A DNA stretch of 21,092 nt from an uncultured Leucobacter sp. (GTDB lineage Bacteria > Actinomycetota > Actinomycetes > Actinomycetales > Microbacteriaceae): positions 1 to 21,092 of the forward strand of contig CALMSE010000212.1 of NCBI GenBank assembly GCA_937872275.1, in the 5' to 3' direction. The translations under genes and the position numbers were made by a program. The notes beneath the pieces were generated by a model that saw nothing but the letters and a program-made list of their open reading frames with translations, was not told the origin of the DNA and ran no database searches. Of the stretch, positions 1 to 6,582 are shown in pieces. Position 1 is the first letter of the stretch. Every line of letters begins with the position of its first letter.

Positions 1-46
1 CCGGGGCTGCGCGCCCGCGTGCCGCCACTGCCCGTCCTGGGCCGCC

Positions 47-87
47 CGCGCACCGGGCGCGCGCAGGACGCGTGCGCCCGGTGTGTG
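47..87. other. Strong GC hairpin near the window start
   Basis: Bases 51-60 are a perfect reverse complement of 74-83, and wobble pairs extend the stem outwards to 47 and 87. There is no T-rich tail. It may be the terminator of a gene lying before the window or a leader structure for the membrane-protein gene at 126. I see nothing else in bases 1-125. Confidence 0.3.
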
Positions 88-125
88 CGGGCGGCGGGCG
101 ACCTCGGATGCGGGACACTGGCACC

Positions 126-629
126 ATGGAGCCCTCGCGCAGTCCGTTCACGATTCTCACCGGCATCGCGCTCATCGTGCTGCCGCTGCTCGCGCTGGGG
201 CTGAAGCTCTTCTCCTTCGGCTGGATGATGGTGTTCCTGCTGTTCGGGCCGGTGCTGATGCTCGCCGCGGGCTACGTGCTGCAGCTCGTGATCGCGGCGC
301 AGGGCTTTCTCCGGCGCGGCGGCCCGATCCGTGAGCCCCGGGCGCGGATCCGCGCGAACGCCGCTGCCTGGACGACCTCGCTCGGCATCGTCGCGCTCGG
401 GGTCTTCATGCCCGACGGCGGCGACACGGGCTACGGCTCGACCCTCCAGGTCTGGCTCGGCGCGTACGGATCCTCCGACGGCGCGACCGCGATGCACGAG
501 GCGACGGACGGTCTCACCGAGGCCCTCGCGTGGATCGCGGCCGCGGCGTGGATCGGCGGCTTCGTCTGGCTCTTCGTGGAGTGGGTGATCGGTCTGGCCG
601 AGCGCCGCCGTCTCCGCCGCGCGGGCTGA
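126..629 (+). CDS. Small four-helix membrane protein, unknown function
   Basis: A 167-residue protein starting at the ATG at 126. An in-frame upstream start at 72 would add a charged, low-complexity segment and is less likely. Four hydrophobic stretches are visible, roughly residues 9-29, 33-58, 80-95 and 134-156. A basic loop follows the second helix (residues 63-77), and the C-terminus ends in an Arg-rich tail (ERRRLRRAG), suggesting the tail and that loop are cytoplasmic. The segment between helices 3 and 4 is polar with several acidic residues and probably lies outside. I do not recognise a family or any catalytic motif. It stands alone upstream of the ribosomal operon, separated by about 260 bases, so its position says little about its role. 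Coding is supported by the coherent membrane topology; function is unknown. Confidence 0.7.
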   Translation: MEPSRSPFTILTGIALIVLPLLALGLKLFSFGWMMVFLLFGPVLMLAAGYVLQLVIAAQGFLRRGGPIREPRARIRANAAAWTTSLGIVALGVFMPDGGDTGYGSTLQVWLGAYGSSDGATAMHEATDGLTEALAWIAAAAWIGGFVWLFVEWVIGLAERRRLRRAG

Positions 630-747
630 GGGCCTGAGCCGAGCCTCGGCCGGCGCGCGATGCCCGTCCGGCGGGAATCACCGGATGCGTCCGGCGGCGT
701 CGCGAGCCCCGGCTGCACGGGTGTCGTCGCCCGCGCGTCAGGTGTGC

Positions 748-753
748 TAAGCT
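748..753 (+). promoter_or_regulatory. Candidate -10 box for the rpmB operon
   Basis: TAAGCT, preceded by TGTGC, fits the actinobacterial TAnnnT -10 pattern and is the most AT-rich spot in the 630-888 gap. No convincing -35 is seen at the usual distance. A start here would give a leader of about 130 bases before rpmB. I searched this gap by eye for the AT-rich palindrome of a Zur operator and saw none. Confidence 0.35.
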
Positions 754-849
754 CGATCCTTGGCTGTGCGAAGTCCCATCGCGCACGCCGCGGGAGCATT
801 TCGGCTCGGGCTCGCGCCCGGACGGGCTCCTGCAGACAAGAGATCTTGG

Positions 850-869
850 GCGGGGCCGTTCGGCTCCGC
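850..869 (+). promoter_or_regulatory. Hairpin just upstream of the rpmB ribosome binding site
   Basis: GCGGGGCC (850-857) pairs with GGCTCCGC (862-869) around a GTTC tetraloop, with a single G-U pair. It ends six bases before the GAGAGGA ribosome binding site (876-882). Its place in a long leader is compatible with translational control of the operon or mRNA stabilisation; this is inference. Confidence 0.35.
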
Positions 870-888
870 GGTATTGAGAGGAAACACC

Positions 889-1125
889 ATGGCCGCAGTG
901 TGCCAGGTGACCGGCGCCGTTCCCGGTTTCGGTCACAACATTTCGCACTCGCACCGTCGCACCAAGCGCCGGTTCGATCCGAACATCCAGAAGAAGACCT
1001 ACTACGTGCCGTCGCTCGGCCGCAAGGTGACCCTCACCCTGTCGGCCAAGGGCATCAAGGTCATCGATGCCCGCGGCATCGAGGCCGTGGTCGCTGATCT
1101 CACGAAGCGCGGGGTGAAGTTCTAA
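889..1125 (+). CDS. rpmB: 50S ribosomal protein L28, cysteine-poor (C-) type
   Basis: A 78-residue L28, part of the large ribosomal subunit near the exit-tunnel side. The start is the ATG at 889, preceded by GAGAGGA at 876-882; a longer frame reaching back to 760 has no family similarity. The N-terminal family signature is present (CQVTG, then [16 protein letters not shown]). Only one cysteine (Cys5) is present, so the zinc-binding pairs of the C+ form are missing. The C-terminal half ([15 protein letters not shown]) matches the alternative L28 (RpmB2 type) that mycobacteria express under zinc shortage. It is the first gene of rpmB-rpmG-rpsN and its stop overlaps the start of rpmG (TAATG), indicating translational coupling. 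The assignment is very secure. Confidence 0.97.
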   Translation: MAAVCQVTGAVPGFGHNISHSHRRTKRRFDPNIQKKTYYVPSLGRKVTLTLSAKGIKVIDARGIEAVVADLTKRGVKF

Positions 1126-1292
1126 TGGCGAAGCAGCAGGACGTCCGTCCGATCATCAAGCTCCGTTCGACGGCGGGCACGGGGTTCACCTACGTGACCA
1201 AGAAGAACCGTCGCAACACCCCCGACCGCCTCGTGCTGAAGAAGTACGATCCGGTGATCCGCAAGCACGTCGAATTCCGAGAGGAGCGCTAA
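1125..1292 (+). CDS. rpmG: 50S ribosomal protein L33, cysteine-free type
   Basis: A 55-residue L33 translated by hand from ATG 1125 to TAA 1290-1292. It carries the family core ([20 protein letters not shown], then LKKYDP and the C-terminal VEFREER). There is no cysteine, so this is the zinc-independent C- form. The start codon shares its A with the stop codon of rpmB, so the two genes are translationally coupled, and rpsN begins two bases after its stop. Length and sequence are typical of the family. The identity is secure. Confidence 0.96.
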   Translation: MAKQQDVRPIIKLRSTAGTGFTYVTKKNRRNTPDRLVLKKYDPVIRKHVEFREER

Positions 1293-1294
1293 GC

Positions 1295-1600
1295 ATGGCC
1301 AAGAAGAGCATGATCGCCAAGAACAAGCAGCGCCAGGAAGTCGTTGACCGCTACGCCGAGAAGCGCCTCGAGCTGAAGAAGGCCCTCATCGACCCGAACG
1401 GCACCGACGAGAGCCGCGAGGCCGCCCGTGTCGGCCTGCAGAAGCTGCCCCGCAACGCCTCGCCGATCCGCGTGCGCAGCCGCGACGTCATCGACGGGCG
1501 CCCCCGCGGCGTGCTGTCGAAGTACGGCATCAGCCGTGTGCGCTTCCGCGAGATGGCGCACCGCGGCGAGCTGCCCGGCATCACGAAGTCGAGCTGGTAA
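1295..1600 (+). CDS. rpsN: 30S ribosomal protein S14, long cysteine-free type
   Basis: A 101-residue S14 of the small-subunit head. The length and the absence of the CxxC pairs identify the long C- form rather than the 61-residue zinc-binding form that actinobacteria usually keep in the main ribosomal protein operon. Conserved features are the basic N-terminus ([14 protein letters not shown]), the segment [14 protein letters not shown], the GRPRG motif and the C-terminal LPGITKSSW. It follows rpmG by two bases and is the last gene of the operon before a strong terminator at 1648-1692. The order L28-L33-S14 is the same as in the zinc-starvation operon of mycobacteria. The identity is secure; whether it is constitutive or stress-induced here is not shown. 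Confidence 0.96.
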   Translation: MAKKSMIAKNKQRQEVVDRYAEKRLELKKALIDPNGTDESREAARVGLQKLPRNASPIRVRSRDVIDGRPRGVLSKYGISRVRFREMAHRGELPGITKSSW

Positions 1601-1647
1601 CAGCTCGCCCGGAGGCGCAGCCGAGCTGATAGCCGACGAACAGACGA

Positions 1648-1692
1648 AGAAGGCGGGTGCGGATCTCAGGATCCGCGCCCGCCTTCTCGTTT
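1648..1692 (+). terminator. Rho-independent terminator of rpmB-rpmG-rpsN
   Basis: A 17-bp stem pairs 1649-1665 with 1670-1686 around the loop TCAG, with one G-U pair and a further A-T pair at the base. It is followed by TCGTTT. It lies 48 bases after the rpsN stop. Confidence 0.85.
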
Positions 1693-1782
1693 GCCCGCCG
1701 GCGCACTCGTCGGCCTCGCCGCCGGGCCGAGCATGCGAGTCGGCACACGGCACCGGCGGGCGGAAGCGGGCGATTCCTTCGA

Positions 1783-1822
1783 GCAGAACTGGATGGCGGC
1801 TCCGTCACGAGCCAAATAGTGT
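1783..1822 (+). promoter_or_regulatory. Candidate promoter of the first flavin monooxygenase with a degenerate operator
   Basis: TAGTGT at 1817-1822 is a plausible -10, with a weak -35 (ATGGCG, 1793-1798) 18 bases upstream. Immediately before the -35 is CAGAACTGG (1784-1792), which resembles the CAGAATCTGG operator seen elsewhere in the window with one base missing. The placement relative to the -35 matches the other three sites, but the sequence match is imperfect. The rest of 1693-1884 is GC-rich with nothing recognisable. Confidence 0.3.
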
Positions 1823-1884
1823 CCGTAGCGGATCGGGCCCTGCGGGGTCGTCCAAGTTGCCGAAGAAGACAATCAGGAGTTGCC

Positions 1885-3273
1885 GTGACTGACAGACACA
1901 AGGAAATCGCCTTCAACGCGTTCTACATGGCGTCCCCGGCGCAGGCCTGGGCCGGGCTGTGGGCGCACCCCGAGTCCGACGGGCTCGAGTACAACACGAT
2001 CAAGTTCTGGACGGATCTCGCCGAGCGCTGCGAGCGGGGCCTGATCGACGCGGTCTTCATCGCCGACATCCTCAGCGCGAACGACGTCTACGGCGGCAAC
2101 GCCGATGCGGCCCTCCGCGCAGGCACGCAGTCGCCCATTCTGGATCCGTTCATGCTGGTGTCCGCCATGGCGGCGGTCACCGAGAACCTGAGCTTCGGCC
2201 TGACCGCGAACACCACGTACGAGGAGCCCTACCTGCTCGGTCGACGGCTGTCGACGCTCGATCACCTCACGAACGGGCGCGTGGCATGGAACGTCGTGAC
2301 GGGGGTGCTCGAGAGCGCCGCTCGCGCGATCGGCATGACGGAGCAGGTCGCCCACGACAGGCGCTACGACATGGCCGACGAGTACATGGAGCTGATCTAC
2401 AAGCTGCTCGAGGGCTCGTGGGAGGACGACGCGGCGGTCCGCGATCGCGCGACCCGCGTCTTCGCCGACGGGCGCAAGGTGCACGCCGTCGACCACCGCG
2501 GGGAGTTCTATCGGTGCGAGGGCATCCACGTCTCCGAGCCGTCTCCGCAGCGCACGCCCCTGATCTACGCGGCCGGGGGATCCGCTCGGGGGCGTCGGTT
2601 CGCGGGCCGTCACGCCGAGGCGACCTTCCTGTCGAGCAGCGACATGGGCTTCACGAAGGGCGTCGTCGACGGGTTCCGCGAGGAGGCGGTGAAGGCGGGG
2701 CGCCGGCCCGAGAGCGTGCGCGTCTTCAACGCCGCGACGATCGTCGTGGCGCCGACCGAGGCCGAGGCGCGGGAGAAGGAGCGCGAGATCCAGCGCTACA
2801 CGGACGAGGCGGGCAACCTCGCCATGTTCTCGCAGTGGTTGGGCGTCGATCTCTCGCAGTACGACCCCGACGAGCCGATCGGGCACGTCGAGAGCAACGC
2901 CGTCCAGTCCATCGCCGCGCAGCTGACGCAGGTCGAGGGGGACCGCGAGTGGCGTCTGCGGGACCTCGGCGCGTTCGCGAGGATCCCGGGGCGCGAGGCG
3001 CACATCGTCGGCTCGACCGAGCAGGTCTGCGACGAGCTGATGCGCTGGGTGGATGAGACCGGGCTGGACGGCTTCAACCTCACGCGAACCGTGGAGCCCG
3101 ACGGCCTGGAGTCCTTCGTGGATCTCGTCGTGCCGGAGCTGCAGAACCGCGGCGCGTACAAGACCGAGTACCGCGAGGGCACCATGCGGCAGAAGTTCTT
3201 CCCCGAGGGCGGGGCGCACCTGCCGTCGGATCATCCGGGCTACGGCTACCGCGCCGGACGAGCCGCGGTCTGA
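1885..3273 (+). CDS. FMN-dependent monooxygenase of the NtaA/SnaA/DszA family
   Basis: A 462-residue luciferase-like (LLM) flavoprotein. The start is the GTG at 1885, supported by AGGAG at 1875-1879; the open frame extends upstream into the rpsN terminator and that part is not coding. Family marks include FNAFYMASP near the N-terminus (residues 10-18), FWTDLAERCERGLIDAVFIAD (about 41-61), the DVYGG segment (67-71) and GRVAWNVVTG (131-140), which is characteristic of the nitrilotriacetate/dibenzothiophene-sulfone monooxygenase branch. Members use FMNH2 delivered by a separate flavin reductase, plus O2, to cleave C-N or C-S bonds or to do Baeyer-Villiger-type oxidation. No flavin reductase gene is seen in the window. 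It is a single-gene unit ending at a shared terminator with the convergent carboxylesterase. The substrate cannot be read from the sequence. Confidence 0.9.
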   Translation: MTDRHKEIAFNAFYMASPAQAWAGLWAHPESDGLEYNTIKFWTDLAERCERGLIDAVFIADILSANDVYGGNADAALRAGTQSPILDPFMLVSAMAAVTENLSFGLTANTTYEEPYLLGRRLSTLDHLTNGRVAWNVVTGVLESAARAIGMTEQVAHDRRYDMADEYMELIYKLLEGSWEDDAAVRDRATRVFADGRKVHAVDHRGEFYRCEGIHVSEPSPQRTPLIYAAGGSARGRRFAGRHAEATFLSSSDMGFTKGVVDGFREEAVKAGRRPESVRVFNAATIVVAPTEAEAREKEREIQRYTDEAGNLAMFSQWLGVDLSQYDPDEPIGHVESNAVQSIAAQLTQVEGDREWRLRDLGAFARIPGREAHIVGSTEQVCDELMRWVDETGLDGFNLTRTVEPDGLESFVDLVVPELQNRGAYKTEYREGTMRQKFFPEGGAHLPSDHPGYGYRAGRAAV

Positions 3274-3285
3274 CGGCCGCGCGCC

Positions 3286-3334
3286 GCAACGGCAGGGGCC
3301 GCGGGAGGAGAACCCCCGCGGCCCCTGCCGTTGC
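3286..3334. terminator. Bidirectional terminator between convergent genes
   Basis: A perfect 20-bp stem (3286-3305 with 3315-3334) around a 9-base loop sits between the stop codons of the flavin monooxygenase (3273) and the carboxylesterase (3347). There is no long T run, but its length and convergent setting make it a likely terminator in both directions. Confidence 0.8.
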
Positions 3335-3346
3335 AGCGCAGCCCCG

Positions 3347-4924
3347 CTACAGCGCGACGCCGTTCCAGCGCGCCCAGAACGCCATCCTCGCCGGGTCGGA
3401 GACGTCGTCGACGCGATCCTCGAGATCCCAGATGCGCGAGCTGGGCGTCCCCGGCTCGAACTCCGGCCACTCGACGGCGCCGCCGGCCGTCGGATCCCCG
3501 CTCTTCGCGAAGGAGACCCAGGAGCGCATCATGCGCTCGGAGAGCGCCCGGTCGGCGTCGGTCCAGTCCCAGTCGCGGCTCGCCAGCGTGTCGAAGACGT
3601 AGAGGATGTCGGCGCCGTGGAAGGAGCGGGCGTAGGGGCCTTCGATGATGCCGGAGTCGGCGGGGATCGACGGCTCGCGCAGGAACCGGAAGTGCCACAC
3701 CGGCGACTGCATGTTGCGCCGGTGCAGGTTCACCGCGAGCCAGCTCGACGAGACGAAGATGTGGTCGGCGTTGAGCTGCCAGCTCGCCTCCTGCGCCTCG
3801 GCGTCATCGCCCGCCGGGTAGAGCGCGAAGAGCTCGTCGGCGAGTCCCCCGAAGCTCTCGGCGAGATACGCACGGTACTTCTCCAGGGTGCTCGCGTACG
3901 GGAGGCCCGAGGATTCGTTGCCCACGTTGCCCGCGATGAAGGGGACGTCGATGATGTCCCCGGTGTCGTAGGCCGTTGCGACGTCGGTCGGCAGCACGTG
4001 ACCGTCGACCACCGGGTACGACGAGTCGAAGACGTGCAGGCTGATCTGCGCGCCGGGCAGGAAGTCGAAGGAGAGGCCGCCCGCGCCGCGGGGCAGCTGT
4101 GGGGCGAGGATCTCGTCGGCCGGCATGGCCCGCATCTCGGCGAGGGTCTTCCCGCCCAGCAGCGCGGAGACCTCCGCACCGGCCTCCTCCCCGGCGCGCA
4201 TCGTGTGCGTGTTCGAGGGGTGGCCGTAGCCGTCGAGCGCCTTCGAGACGCCGGGGCCGCTGTGCGCGATCGCCCGGTGGAACAGCCCCTTCGCGAGCGG
4301 CGAGCTGCGCAGGTTGTGCACCGAATGCCCGCCGGCCGAGACGCCGAAGATCGTGACGTTGCCGGGGTCTCCGCCGAAGGCGGCGATGTTCCGCTGCACC
4401 CATTCGAGCGCGAGGATCTGGTCCATGAGCCCGTAGTTGCCCGAGCCGCCGTAGCCCGATTCCGCGCTCAGCTCGGGGTGCGCGAAGAATCCCATGCGCC
4501 CGAGCCGGGCGTTCACGGAGACGAGCGTGACGCCGGCCTCGGCCAGGCCCTCGCCGTCGTACAGGGGGTTGGAGGCGGAGCCGAACTGATAGGCGCCGAA
4601 ATGGAACCAGACCATCACCGGCCGGCCGGAGTCGCCCTCGGCGCCCGTCCAGACGTTGAGGTTCAGGCAGTCCTCGCTGAAGACCTTCTCCCCGCCGTAG
4701 TAGAGGGACTGCTCGGCGGGCGGGAGCTGGGTGCTGCTCGGGCCGTACTCCACCGCGTCCCGCTCGCCCTCCCAGGGGGCGACCGGCTGCGGGGGGCGCC
4801 AGCGGAGCTCGCCGACGGGTGCGGCGCCGTAGGGCACGCCGAGGAAGCGGCGGACCGCGCCGCCGTCGAGCGACTCCCCGGAGAGGGCGCCCGAGTCGAC
4901 TGTGACTGTAGTGCGAGTTACCAT
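3347..4924 (-). CDS. Type-B carboxylesterase (alpha/beta hydrolase)
   Basis: A 525-residue esterase of the carboxylesterase/cholinesterase family, which hydrolyses carboxylic esters. The start is the ATG at 4924, preceded on its strand by AAAGGAA; the frame runs on upstream without family similarity. The N-terminal RFLGVPYGAAPVGELRWRPPQP and the SEDCLNLNVW box (residues 83-92) are typical. The catalytic serine is Ser196 in GVSAGG, where most relatives have GESAGG. The acid is probably Glu337 (NVGNES) and the histidine His436 (SFHGADILYVF). The oxyanion-hole motif reads HFGA (108-111) instead of the usual HGGA. There is no signal peptide, so it is cytoplasmic. It diverges from the ABC importer operon, with which it shares an operator region, suggesting the imported compound or its precursor is an ester. 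The substrate is unknown. Confidence 0.92.
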   Translation of the reverse strand: MVTRTTVTVDSGALSGESLDGGAVRRFLGVPYGAAPVGELRWRPPQPVAPWEGERDAVEYGPSSTQLPPAEQSLYYGGEKVFSEDCLNLNVWTGAEGDSGRPVMVWFHFGAYQFGSASNPLYDGEGLAEAGVTLVSVNARLGRMGFFAHPELSAESGYGGSGNYGLMDQILALEWVQRNIAAFGGDPGNVTIFGVSAGGHSVHNLRSSPLAKGLFHRAIAHSGPGVSKALDGYGHPSNTHTMRAGEEAGAEVSALLGGKTLAEMRAMPADEILAPQLPRGAGGLSFDFLPGAQISLHVFDSSYPVVDGHVLPTDVATAYDTGDIIDVPFIAGNVGNESSGLPYASTLEKYRAYLAESFGGLADELFALYPAGDDAEAQEASWQLNADHIFVSSSWLAVNLHRRNMQSPVWHFRFLREPSIPADSGIIEGPYARSFHGADILYVFDTLASRDWDWTDADRALSERMMRSWVSFAKSGDPTAGGAVEWPEFEPGTPSSRIWDLEDRVDDVSDPARMAFWARWNGVAL

Positions 4925-5175
4925 GAGTAGTTCCTTTCCTCGGGGAGAGCGCGCTCCCGCGCGCCGCAGATGGTCGAGCACTGGCCGGGAGCCCCGACCG
5001 CGAAGCCTCCGCGGCCGGGAACCGATGAGCGCCTGCTGCGCCGAGGTTCGCCCGCGAAGGCCGATCGGCGGCTGCGCCGCCCGCTCCAGTCGCCGACCTC
5101 CTCGTCTCCAGGGCGAGCCGCCCGCGCAGTGCCGTGCGGGCCGGATGCGGGACGCCTTCCAGCGCTCTCCGAGCC

Positions 5176-5204
5176 ATGCTGAGGGGCGCCTCCGCAGGAC
5201 TCAA
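5176..5204 (-). promoter_or_regulatory. Candidate promoter for the carboxylesterase
   Basis: On the minus strand TTGAGT (5204-5199) and CAGCAT (5181-5176) are 17 bases apart. The -35 overlaps the operator half at 5200-5213. The CAGCATGGCT region mirrors CATCATGGCT of the opposing promoter, which supports the pair. Confidence 0.5.
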
Positions 5205-5213
5205 GCAGATTCT
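5200..5213. promoter_or_regulatory. Operator copy 1 (esterase side)
   Basis: CTCAAGCAGATTCT is a perfect 14-base inverted match of 5269-5282. Within it, GCAGATTCTGC (5205-5215) is itself an odd palindrome with a central T. Read on the minus strand, its core AGAATCTG lies one base before the esterase -35 hexamer. Confidence 0.65.
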
Positions 5214-5268
5214 GCTGCAGGGAATCCGGGTGCCGAATCGCGAGGCTCGGGTAACGATTCCGCACAAG

Positions 5269-5282
5269 AGAATCTGCTTGAG
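5269..5282. promoter_or_regulatory. Operator copy 2 (ABC-importer side)
   Basis: AGAATCTGCTTGAG is the exact reverse complement of 5200-5213, with centres 69 bases apart. Its core AGAATCTG lies one base before the TTGAGG -35 of the importer promoter. The probable binder is the IclR-family protein encoded at 9274, by proximity only. Confidence 0.65.
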
Positions 5283-5307
5283 GGCCTTCTTCGGGCACGC
5301 ACATCAT
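5278..5307 (+). promoter_or_regulatory. Candidate promoter for the ABC importer operon
   Basis: TTGAGG (5278-5283) and CATCAT (5302-5307) are separated by 18 bases. The -35 overlaps operator copy 2. The -10 is weak by itself, consistent with a promoter that needs an activator, but this is inference. Confidence 0.5.
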
Positions 5308-5433
5308 GGCTGAACCCGATGGTCGAAGCCGGCAGGAGTTCGCGATACCGCGAGCGTCCGCCGCCCGCGACCGGGTGCGCCCGGCCCGTGCGCCGGGCGT
5401 CGAACCACCAGAGACAACGAGGTGAGCTGGAAC

Positions 5434-6579
5434 ATGAAACCAAGGAACAAGAAGTACTCCGTCGCGATTGCTTCGCTCGCGGCAGCGCTGCTGCTGAGCG
5501 GCTGCGCGGGCGGATCCACCCCGGCGGAGAACCCGGATGCGAGCCAGGGCTCCGAGACCGGCGGCGACGCCGTCGCGGCGGCGCAGGCCCGCGTGGCGGA
5601 GTTCTCCGCCGAGCAGGCGCCGATCGAGATCGCGCCGCTCTCCGGCGAGGTGGAGCAGGGGCTGGTCTACGGCTTCATCACCTGCCCCCTCCCGGTCTGC
5701 CGCACGCTGACCGACGCCTCGGTCGAGGCCGCCGAGGCGATCGGCTGGGAGACCCGCCAGATCGAGACCCAGATGACCCCCGAGGACTACATCGCCTCCT
5801 GGGATCAGCTGCTGCAGGATCCGCCGGACGTCATCGCCTTCATCCCCTTCGCACCGGACTCCCTCATCGAGGATCAGCTGAACAGGGCCGCCGAGCTCGG
5901 CATCCCGGTGGTGTCGATCGCTCCGGCGGGCGACCGGCCCAGCAAGGACGGCCCGGTCTTCGCCTCGTACAACGGCTACCCCGAGTTCTTCCAGAGCTCC
6001 AGCCTCATGGCCGACCTGATCGTCGCGGACGGCGGCACCGGAGCCGACACCGTGTTCGTCTGGGATCCCGCCCTCTCGTCGATCTGGCAGCCCATCAAGG
6101 ACGGCTTCGACGAGCACATCGAAGCCGCCGGCGGCGGCGCGAGCGTGCTCGAGGTCTCGACCCAGGGCATCGGCACCGCCGTGCCCGGGCAGATCGTCAG
6201 CTACCTGCAGGCGAACCCGCACATCAAGTACGTCGCGCTCGCGCTCGCCGACCTGAGCATCGGCGTGCCGGAGGCGCTCGAGCAGGCCGGCCTCCTCGAG
6301 ACCGTCAAGATCACCTCGCGGGCGCCCCAGGCGGGCAACCTCGCCAACGTGCAGGCGGGCCGCGAGTGGACCACGGTGGGCGAGGAGATGGGCTCCAACG
6401 GCTGGCGGGTCATCGACGGCCTGGCCCGCCTCACGCTCGGCGAGACCCCGAACGACGAGTGGTTCGAGCCGGCCGGCTGGGCGCAGATCTTCACGAAGGA
6501 CAACGTGACCCAGACCACCGAGGCGCCGAGCACCCCGGGTTCGCCCGAGGCCTTCCTCGCGGCGTGGGGGGTCGAGTAA
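5434..6579 (+). CDS. Lipoprotein substrate-binding protein of a sugar-type ABC importer
   Basis: A 381-residue extracytoplasmic binding protein anchored to the outside of the membrane. The start is the ATG at 5434, with GAGGTG nine bases upstream; that GAGGTG is also an alternative in-frame GTG start (5422), which is better read as the ribosome binding site. The signal peptide has a Lys/Arg N-region, a hydrophobic core and the lipobox LLSGC, giving lipidated Cys24. A Gly/Ser/Pro-rich linker follows. The mature domain has the periplasmic-binding fold of the RbsB-like family (PLPVCRTLTDASVEAAEAIGW, then DVIAFIPFAPDSL and AAELGIPVVSI). It heads a three-gene operon, separated from the ATPase by three bases. 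The ligand is not predictable; such proteins bind sugars but also autoinducer-2 and other small molecules, and the neighbours here are not sugar genes. Confidence 0.92.
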   Translation: MKPRNKKYSVAIASLAAALLLSGCAGGSTPAENPDASQGSETGGDAVAAAQARVAEFSAEQAPIEIAPLSGEVEQGLVYGFITCPLPVCRTLTDASVEAAEAIGWETRQIETQMTPEDYIASWDQLLQDPPDVIAFIPFAPDSLIEDQLNRAAELGIPVVSIAPAGDRPSKDGPVFASYNGYPEFFQSSSLMADLIVADGGTGADTVFVWDPALSSIWQPIKDGFDEHIEAAGGGASVLEVSTQGIGTAVPGQIVSYLQANPHIKYVALALADLSIGVPEALEQAGLLETVKITSRAPQAGNLANVQAGREWTTVGEEMGSNGWRVIDGLARLTLGETPNDEWFEPAGWAQIFTKDNVTQTTEAPSTPGSPEAFLAAWGVE

Positions 6580-6582
6580 CCG

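Larger units (their letters stand above)
4925..5433. other. Divergent control region between esterase and ABC importer
   Basis: These 509 bases hold no credible gene; the open frames through them are low-complexity Arg/Ala/Pro-rich extensions. The central part (5176-5307) carries the inverted-repeat operator pair and two divergent promoters described separately. The esterase side would have a leader of about 245 bases and the importer side about 120 bases. I see nothing recognisable in the rest. Confidence 0.6.

Noticed and set aside
630..888. Zur operator upstream of rpmB
   Set aside because: I looked for an AT-rich palindrome of the TGAAAATnATTTTCA kind and found none by eye.
1657..1884. 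Upstream extension of the first flavin monooxygenase
   Set aside because: It overlaps the rpsN terminator and the candidate promoter. GTG 1885 has a good ribosome binding site and begins the family-like sequence.
3974..3990. A GTTGCGACG match resembling the TGCAACG repeat of the aldehyde dehydrogenase promoter
   Set aside because: It is inside the esterase coding sequence, single and imperfect.
4925..5267. Small minus-strand reading frame upstream of the esterase (starting near 5267)
   Set aside because: It becomes a shadow of the esterase gene in another frame and has low-complexity Arg/Ala/Pro content.
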